From Teichococcus deserti (GTDB taxonomy: Bacteria > Pseudomonadota > Alphaproteobacteria > Acetobacterales > Acetobacteraceae): 41,107 nt of DNA. Below, one piece after another: positions 35,986 through 41,107 of the stretch; position 1 is the first letter of the stretch; every line of letters starts with the position of its first letter. Position numbers and translations under genes: made by a program. Below the pieces are notes generated by a model. It was not told the origin of the DNA. It was given only the letters and a program-made list of their open reading frames with translations, and did no database searches. The stretch lies in NCBI RefSeq assembly GCF_001982615.1, contig NZ_MLCO01000098.1:1-41107 (forward strand), written 5' to 3'.

Positions 35986-36708
35986 TCAGGCCGCGAAGAG
36001 GATGTCGCCGGCCTGCAGGGCGTGCACGCCCTTCAGATGGATCTCGGTGTCCTCGTAGACGGCGAAGAAATGCAGCTCGAGGCCGGCGGCGGTGTCGACC
36101 AGGGTCACGTCCTCCGCGCGGAGATAGAGCGGCCGCAGGTCGATCGTGTCGATGCCCACCTGGAAGTCGTGGATGGTGTCGATGCCGTCATTGGCGTCAT
36201 AGGCCCGCTCGCTGTTGGAGGGGTCGTAGGCATAGACGAAGCTGTCCGCCCCCGAGCCGCCCCAGAGCTGGTCGGCGCCGGCGCCGCTGTGGATGACATC
36301 GTTGCCGCTGCCGCCCTTGATGGTGTCGTTGCCGCTGCCGCCATACAGGATGTCATGGTTGCTGCCGCCGTCGATCAGGTCGTCGCCGCCGCCGCCCAGG
36401 ATGGTGTCGCGGCCGCGGCCGCCGAACAGCCGGTCGGCCTGGTCCTCGGAGGCGAAGATATTCTCGGCGCTGGGCGTCGGCCCGGCCACGCCATAGCCGG
36501 TGATATAGTCGTTGCCGTCGCCACCATAGATGACGTCGCGGCCATAGCCGCCGAACAGGCTGTCACTGCCGCTGCCGGCCATGATCAGGTTGCTGCCGCC
36601 GGCCCCGTCGCGCGGCGAGGCCAGGCCGTCGGCCAGGATGGTATCGGCCTCGGTGTGGCTGGAGAACAGAAAGTTGTCGTTCTTCAGAGTGCCTTCGTAG
36701 CGCGCCAT
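35986..36708 (-). CDS. Small RTX (hemolysin-type Ca-binding repeat) protein
   Basis: 240 residues with no signal peptide. The middle (about 45-160) is a run of RTX nonapeptides such as GGYGRDVIYGGDGND, GGRGRDTILGGGGDD and GGSGNDTIKGGSGND, which bind calcium and fold as a beta-roll outside the cell. The part after SGADSFVYAYDPSNSERA is a typical C-terminal cap (IDTIHDFQVGIDTIDL). Such proteins are usually exported by a type I system through an uncleaved C-terminal signal; no such transporter is in the window. No enzyme domain is visible. The AT-rich gap upstream holds a candidate operator. Confidence 0.85.
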   Translation of the reverse strand: MARYEGTLKNDNFLFSSHTEADTILADGLASPRDGAGGSNLIMAGSGSDSLFGGYGRDVIYGGDGNDYITGYGVAGPTPSAENIFASEDQADRLFGGRGRDTILGGGGDDLIDGGSNHDILYGGSGNDTIKGGSGNDVIHSGAGADQLWGGSGADSFVYAYDPSNSERAYDANDGIDTIHDFQVGIDTIDLRPLYLRAEDVTLVDTAAGLELHFFAVYEDTEIHLKGVHALQAGDILFAA

Positions 36709-36810
36709 GACCTGTGTCTTCCCGATGCTGCAGCGAAACAGCGAGGTGCTGCGCGGGTCATGCTGGCGGCGGCATGCAGTAAAATGAAGTAACGATCCTG
36801 TGCAATCCGA

Positions 36811-36843
36811 AATTTACATCGATCACGACAAGGTATGTAAATT
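36811..36843 (-). promoter_or_regulatory. Inverted repeat upstream of the RTX gene
   Basis: AATTTACAT (36811-36819) and ATGTAAATT (36835-36843) are perfect 9-base arms spaced by 15 bases, about 100 bases upstream of the RTX start. Adjacent AT-rich sequence (TTGTTAATCG) may be promoter. It looks like a binding site for a dimeric regulator. Confidence 0.45.
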
Positions 36844-36957
36844 GTTAATCGTTTGTTGACTGCGATTTCCCGCGACATGGTCTCTGTTCATGGTGAATAT
36901 TGGAAGAGTATTGCCGGCCTGCAATGATCGGGGCACGGCGGTGCAGCTGGCATGAAG

Positions 36958-36987
36958 CAGGCCGGGGAAGCGACGCTCCCCGGCCTG
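36958..36987 (-). terminator. Hairpin after the altronate-type dehydratase
   Basis: CAGGCCGGGGA and TCCCCGGCCTG form an 11-bp perfect stem with an 8-base loop, about 30 bases beyond the dehydratase stop on its strand. Only a short CTTCAT follows, so the U-run is poor, but position and stem strength fit a terminator. Confidence 0.55.
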
Positions 36988-37016
36988 TTGCGGATGCCTG
37001 AACAATCGTGGCTGCG

Positions 37017-38549
37017 TCACATGGTGGCGCCGATCGGCCAGGGCGCGAATTCGGCCGAGCCGAAGTCATAGCTTTCGCTCTTGGTCCGCTCGCCCGAGGC
37101 CACCCGCAGGATCAGCTGGAAGATGCGCTCGCCGCATTCCTCGACGCTTTCGCGACCCGAGAGGATGGTGCCGCAATTGACGTCCATGTCCTCCTCCATC
37201 CGCTCATACATGGCCGAGTTGGTGGCCAGCTTGATCGAGGGCGCCGGCTTGCAGCCGAAGACGCTGCCGCGGCCGGTGGTGAAGCAGACCATGTTGGCGC
37301 CGCCCGCCACCTGGCCGGTCGCCGCCACCGGGTCGTAGCCGGGCGTGTCCATGAAGACGAAGCCCTTCTCGGTCACCGGCTCGGCATAGTCGTAGACGGC
37401 GGTCAGGTTGCTGTTGCCGGCCTTGGCCATGGCGCCCAGCGACTTCTCCAGGATGGTGGTGAGGCCGCCGGCCTTGTTGCCCGGGGAGGGGTTGCTGTTC
37501 AGCTCGGCCTGGCCGCGCTCGGCATAGTCCTCCCACCAGCGCATCAGCCCGACCAGCTTTTCGCCGACCGCGCGGGAGGTGGCGCGGCGGGTCAGCAGGT
37601 GCTCGGCGCCATAGGTTTCCGGCGTCTCCGACAGGATGACGGTGCCGCCGTGCCGCACCAGCAGGTCGGAGGCGGCGCCGAGTGCCGGATTGGCGGTGAT
37701 CCCCGAATAGCCGTCCGAGCCGCCGCATTGCAGGGCGATGGTCAGGTGGCTGGCGGGGACCGGCTGGCGGTGCACCTGGTTGGATTCGGCCAGCACCTCG
37801 CGGACGAAGGCGATGCCGGCCTCCACCGTCTTGCGGGTGCCGCCCATCTCCTGGATGTCCATGTTGCGCAGCCGGCCCGCCAGGTTCTGCTCGGCCAATA
37901 GACCAGAAATCTGGTTGACCTCGCAGCCCAGGCCGATGGCGATGACATGGCTGAAATTGACGTGCCGGGCATAGCCCGCCAGCGTCCGCCGCAGGATGCG
38001 CAACCCGTCATTGTCGCCCATGCCGCAGCCGGTCTTGTGGGTGAGGGCCACGACGCCGTCGACATTGGGGAATTCGGCCAGCGGGTCGCTGCTGGTGAAG
38101 GGATTGCGCTTGAAGGCGTCGGCGATCAGCGAGGCGACATGCGCCGAGCAGTTCACGCTGGTGACGATGCCGATGTAGTTGCGCGTCGCCACCCGCCCGT
38201 CGGGCCGCAGGATGCCCTGGAAGGTGGCGGGCTGCGGCACGTAGAGGGTCGGCCGAGCATCCACCCCCCAGGCATAGTCCTTGTCGAAATCGCCCATGCC
38301 AAGGTTCTGGACATGCACCCAGTCGCCCGGGGCGATGGGCTGGGTGGCGAAGCCGATGATCTGGCCGTAGCGCTTCACCGCCTCGCCCGGGGCATGGGCG
38401 CGCAGCGCGACCTTGTGGCCGGGCGGGATGCGGGCGCGGGCCAGGACATTGGGCCCGACCGGGGTTCCTTCGGGGGCGGCGCGGCGGGCGATCAGCACGC
38501 TGTCCTCGGGATGCAGGCGGATGAAAGGGGTGTCGGCGACAGCGTCCAT
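37017..38549 (-). CDS. Altronate/galactarate dehydratase family (UxaA/GarD)
   Basis: 510 residues with the two-part UxaA layout: an N-terminal SAF-like domain (IRLHPEDSVLIARRAAPEGTPV to about residue 100) and a large C-terminal dehydratase domain. Landmarks include GRVATRNYIGIVTSVNCSA, LTHKTGCGMGDNDG, ALQCGGSDGYSGITANPALG, SETPETYGAEHLL and GRGSVFGCKPAPSIKLATN. Family enzymes use iron to dehydrate altronate to 2-keto-3-deoxygluconate, or galactarate to its keto-deoxy product; substrate not resolved. ATG 38549 has GGAGGAA about 10 bases upstream. No partner oxidoreductase or aldolase is adjacent. Confidence 0.9.
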   Translation of the reverse strand: MDAVADTPFIRLHPEDSVLIARRAAPEGTPVGPNVLARARIPPGHKVALRAHAPGEAVKRYGQIIGFATQPIAPGDWVHVQNLGMGDFDKDYAWGVDARPTLYVPQPATFQGILRPDGRVATRNYIGIVTSVNCSAHVASLIADAFKRNPFTSSDPLAEFPNVDGVVALTHKTGCGMGDNDGLRILRRTLAGYARHVNFSHVIAIGLGCEVNQISGLLAEQNLAGRLRNMDIQEMGGTRKTVEAGIAFVREVLAESNQVHRQPVPASHLTIALQCGGSDGYSGITANPALGAASDLLVRHGGTVILSETPETYGAEHLLTRRATSRAVGEKLVGLMRWWEDYAERGQAELNSNPSPGNKAGGLTTILEKSLGAMAKAGNSNLTAVYDYAEPVTEKGFVFMDTPGYDPVAATGQVAGGANMVCFTTGRGSVFGCKPAPSIKLATNSAMYERMEEDMDVNCGTILSGRESVEECGERIFQLILRVASGERTKSESYDFGSAEFAPWPIGATM

Positions 38550-38610
38550 CTTGGTTTGTTTCCTCCGGCAGGCAGGGCTGGGGATGATCAGTCTAGCCCC
38601 CAACCCGCCG

Positions 38611-38648
38611 GAAAAAGAAAGGGCCCGGAGGAAGTTTCCCCCAGGCCC
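38611..38648 (-). terminator. Terminator of the redoxin/DsbD operon, repeat-related
   Basis: On the minus strand GGGCC-GGGGGAA pairs with TTCC-CC-GGCCC and is followed by TTTCTTTTTC. The core GGGGGAAACTTCC and the C-rich, T-rich tail match the intergenic repeat end unit. It lies 25 bases after the redoxin stop and is a convincing intrinsic terminator. Confidence 0.65.
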
Positions 38649-38673
38649 TTGCCACCTCGGCCGGCCGACCCGC

Positions 38674-39309
38674 TCAGGCGGCGGGGGCGTATTTGATGGC
38701 GCAGCCGTAGTTGCGGGTGACGGCCTGGGCGACCGGGCGCCCCTCGGCCACCGCCAGCATGGCGTTCTTGGCCAGCGGCTCGGCCTTGGCCACGTCGTCG
38801 ATCCGGTTGGAGGCGATGCTGTCGATGCCGCCCATGTAGCGCAGCACGCCCTCGGCATCGATCACGTACATATGCGGCGTGGTGGTGGCGGCATAGGCGC
38901 GGGCGATGCGGCTCTGCGGGTCCAGCAGCACGGCGGCGGGCGCCGCGCTGCGCTCGGTCGTCAGGGCCTTCGCCTGGGCCGGCGTCACATGCCCCTGCTC
39001 GCCCTGGGGGGAGGAGGCGATGGACAGCCAGACGATGCCCTTGGCCGCGGCCTCGCGCTGCAGCGCCTGCATGTTGTTGCTGCCGTAGTGCTTCTTGACG
39101 AAGGGGCAGTCGTGGTTGGTCCATTCCAGCACCACGACCTTGCCGCGGTAATCGGCGAGGCTGCGGGTCTGCCCGTCCTGGTCGGGGGCGCTGAAAGCGG
39201 GGGCGGCGGCGCCGATGGCAGGGGCGGCCATCGCCAGGCGCGGCGCCAGCGGCATCAGGATGGCGCCCAGCGGCACGGCCAAGGTGGCGCGGCGGGAGAT
39301 CAGAGCCAT
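38674..39309 (-). CDS. Periplasmic redoxin/thioredoxin-like protein
   Basis: 211 residues with a signal peptide (MALISRRATLAVPLGAILMPLAPRLAMA; the SRRATL stretch resembles a twin-arginine motif). The fold is AhpC/TSA-like: FSAPDQDGQTRSLADYRGKVVVLEWTN in two parts, then the active-site DCPFVKKHYGS with a single Cys, and a second Cys near the end (NYGCAIKY) that may serve as resolving residue. ATTTPHMYVIDAEGVLRYMG is the usual TPH/VID stretch. It starts 41 bp after the DsbD gene and is probably kept reduced by it. Confidence 0.85.
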   Translation of the reverse strand: MALISRRATLAVPLGAILMPLAPRLAMAAPAIGAAAPAFSAPDQDGQTRSLADYRGKVVVLEWTNHDCPFVKKHYGSNNMQALQREAAAKGIVWLSIASSPQGEQGHVTPAQAKALTTERSAAPAAVLLDPQSRIARAYAATTTPHMYVIDAEGVLRYMGGIDSIASNRIDDVAKAEPLAKNAMLAVAEGRPVAQAVTRNYGCAIKYAPAA

Positions 39310-39350
39310 GTCGGTCACTCCTGTCTGTGTCTCTTGGAGGTGTCGGGAAA

Positions 39351-41107
39351 TCAGCTGGCCGGCAGCGCCTGCAGGACGATCTGCTCGGTCAGGATCTGCG
39401 GCAGCACCACGGGGGCGCCGCCGCCGGCGGGATAGACCAGATAGAGCGGCACGCCCTCCCGGCCATGGGCGCGCAGCACGGCGGCGATCGCCGGGCCGCC
39501 ATCGGTCCAGTCGCCCTTGAGATAGGCGATGTTGCCGGCCTCGAAGGCCTTTCGGACGCCGTCGGATTGCAGCGCCACCCGCTCGTTCACCTTGCAGGTG
39601 ATGCACCAGGCGGCGGTCATGTTGACGAAGACCGGGCGGCCCTCGGCGCGCAGCTGGGCGAGGCGGGCCTCCGACCAGGGCTCCGACCCGGCCTCGGCCG
39701 CGGTATTGGCGCTGGCCGCCGGCGCGCCGACCATCTGCGGCAGCAGGGCCAGCGCCGCGCAGACGGCCAGCACCGCGGTGCCGCGGCCCAGCCATTGCGC
39801 GCCGCGCCGCCGCGCCGCCTGGGCGCTGCCCAGCGCCCAGCCGGCGAAGCCGATGGCGAGGCCCCCGGCCAGGGCGGCGGCCAGCCCCTCGGGCCCGACC
39901 TGCTGCGCCAGCACCCAGAGCAGCCAGAGCGCCGCGCCATACATCGGAAACGCCAGGATTTCCTTCAGCCGGGCCATCCAGGCGCCGGGCTTGGGCAGCC
40001 GCGCCGCCAGGCCCGGGGCCAGGGCCAGCAGCGCATAGGGCGCCGCCATGCCGAAGCCCATCGCCGCGAAGACCGCCAGGGCCGAGACCGGCGGCATGGC
40101 CATGGCGGCGCCGATGGCCGCCGCCATGAAGGGAGCGGTGCAGGGGGTCGCCACCAGCACCGCCAGCCCGCCGGTGGCGAAGCTGCCGAGATGCCCGCCG
40201 CGCGCCGCGACGGTCGAGCCCATCCGCACCGGCCGGCCGAATTCGAAGACGCCGGAGAGGTTCAGGCCGACCGCCAGCATCAGCCAGCCCATCGCCGTGA
40301 CGAACAAGGGTGCCGTGAACTGGAAGCCCCAGCCGGCGACGCTGCCCGCCGCGCGCAGCCCCAGCATCAGCCCCGCCAGCGCCAGGAAGGACAGAACCAC
40401 GCCGGCGGTGTAGCTGGCGGCATGGGCGCGCACCGTGCCGCGCGCCGCGCCCGACAGCCGCGCCAGGCCGATCGCCTTCATCGCCAGGATCGGGAAGACG
40501 CAGGGCATCAAATTGAGGATCAGCCCGCCCAGCGCCGCCCAGAGCGCCGCCTGCCACAGCGGCAGGGCGGCGGCGGTCGAGACGGCGGCCGGCAGCGCGC
40601 CGGGCTGGGCGGCGACGGTGAAGGCGCTGCGCTGGCCGCCGGCATCGGTCAGCACCAGCACGCCCTGCATCGGGCCGGGCGGCATCGGCGCCGCGCCGCG
40701 CGGCAGGCCGAGCCGCAGCGCGCCATCGGCCACCTGCAGGACCTGTGGCGCCGCATGGTCCAGCACGCCCCATTCGGCGGGGAAGAATTCGGCCGACTTC
40801 ACCGTCGCCGGGGTGAGGTCGGGGCTGTCGATGCGGATGGCGCCCTGCTGGCCGTCGAAGCCGATGGCGGCGGCCCAGGGGGCGGGGCGGGGCAGGGCGG
40901 CCTCGGCGCCGGCGAAATCGGCCGCCTGGGCAGGATCCATCCGCGGCGCGGCCTCGACCGGGAAGTCGAGGCGGAAGACGCCTTCCTCGGGGATGCAGAC
41001 CTTCTCGCAGACCAGCCAGCTGGCGCGGGCCTCCAGCGTGAAGACGTCGCCGGGCTTCAGCGAGGCGGGCGGCGTCACCGTCAGCGGCAGCACCACCGCG
41101 CCCTCAT
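39351..41107 (-). CDS. Thiol:disulfide interchange protein, DsbD/ScsB type (5' end outside window)
   Basis: At least 581 residues; the reading frame continues past the window edge, so the N-terminus and signal peptide are missing. Visible parts in order: a periplasmic domain with CEKVCIPEEG (the redox Cys pair), an eight-helix membrane domain with the Cys motifs NLMPCVFPILAMKA and ATPCTAPFMAAA, and a C-terminal thioredoxin-like domain with AAWCITCKVNE. The protein passes electrons from cytoplasmic thioredoxin to periplasmic thiols. The CEKVCIP form and the paired redoxin gene resemble ScsB systems more than classical DsbD; that assignment is inference. Confidence 0.9.
   Translation of the reverse strand, partial: EGAVVLPLTVTPPASLKPGDVFTLEARASWLVCEKVCIPEEGVFRLDFPVEAAPRMDPAQAADFAGAEAALPRPAPWAAAIGFDGQQGAIRIDSPDLTPATVKSAEFFPAEWGVLDHAAPQVLQVADGALRLGLPRGAAPMPPGPMQGVLVLTDAGGQRSAFTVAAQPGALPAAVSTAAALPLWQAALWAALGGLILNLMPCVFPILAMKAIGLARLSGAARGTVRAHAASYTAGVVLSFLALAGLMLGLRAAGSVAGWGFQFTAPLFVTAMGWLMLAVGLNLSGVFEFGRPVRMGSTVAARGGHLGSFATGGLAVLVATPCTAPFMAAAIGAAMAMPPVSALAVFAAMGFGMAAPYALLALAPGLAARLPKPGAWMARLKEILAFPMYGAALWLLWVLAQQVGPEGLAAALAGGLAIGFAGWALGSAQAARRRGAQWLGRGTAVLAVCAALALLPQMVGAPAASANTAAEAGSEPWSEARLAQLRAEGRPVFVNMTAAWCITCKVNERVALQSDGVRKAFEAGNIAYLKGDWTDGGPAIAAVLRAHGREGVPLYLVYPAGGGAPVVLPQILTEQIVLQALPAS

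Larger units (their letters stand above)
36709..37016. other. AT-rich intergenic region
   Basis: A 308-bp gap between the RTX gene and the dehydratase, both on the minus strand. Its middle (about 36780-36910) is the most AT-rich stretch in the window. It holds a 9-base inverted repeat (36811-36843) and, near the dehydratase, a terminator-like hairpin (36958-36987). Short frames through it show no ribosome site or protein-like composition, so no gene is called. Confidence 0.6.

Noticed and set aside
36823-37020. Short minus-strand frames in the AT-rich gap before the RTX gene
   Set aside because: They cross the terminator-like hairpin and the inverted repeat, lack a ribosome site, and show no conserved features.

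Overview
The window is very GC-rich (about 70% by eye, with strong G/C bias at third codon positions). Gene content points to an alphaproteobacterium, most likely in the Rhodospirillales/Acetobacteraceae (Roseomonas-like): an EipB-type (DUF1849) envelope protein, an AspRS with a non-discriminating-type N-terminus, an urtABCDE urea transporter and a ureDABCEFG urease cluster. The taxonomy is inference. No tRNA, rRNA, CRISPR array, transposase or phage gene was seen.

Layout. 1-4.1 kb: polyphosphate metabolism (ppk, then a Ppx/GppA phosphatase). 4.4-8.6 kb: rnd (minus) divergent from aspS and eipB (plus). 8.9-12.7 kb: an asparaginase-family enzyme and a MATE exporter (minus), the latter divergent from an MFS transporter (plus). 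12.9-16.7 kb: an orphan peptide-type ABC binding protein, a secreted alpha/beta hydrolase, a cold-shock protein and two small charged proteins. 16.9-20.3 kb: a three-gene sugar-acid operon (IlvD/Edd dehydratase, SDR dehydrogenase, FAH-type hydrolase) that together would oxidise an aldonate to pyruvate plus a small acid. 20.4-36.0 kb: a urea locus. 36.0-36.7 kb: a small RTX-repeat protein. 37.0-38.5 kb: an altronate/galactarate-type dehydratase. 38.7-41.1 kb: a periplasmic redoxin with a DsbD/ScsB-type thiol reductase that runs off the window.

The urea locus is the centrepiece. A divergent promoter region (30366-30549) separates urtABCDE (plus) from a minus-strand run: a 1107-residue permease-histidine-kinase-receiver fusion, a LuxR-type response regulator, ureD, A, B, C, E, F, G and a nicotinamidase. 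Several junctions overlap (TGATG or ATGA), so transcription and translation are probably coupled. The NCS1-type permease fused to a Cys-rich motif and a hybrid kinase looks like a transporter-based sensor, in principle like CbrA but built on another transporter family. It would control urea uptake and breakdown through the adjacent regulator and a palindrome in the shared promoter region.

A second unexpected layer is a family of intergenic repeats. Two full copies (about 270-290 bp, in opposite orientation) fill the gaps between convergent gene pairs at 4086-4371 and 8592-8864. They have terminal inverted repeats built on GGGGAATGAATTCCCC and a conserved central hairpin followed by a T-run. 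Shorter single-end relatives lie at 3' ends of genes near 9.9, 14.5, 20.4, 31.8 and 38.6 kb, one of them between urtA and urtB.
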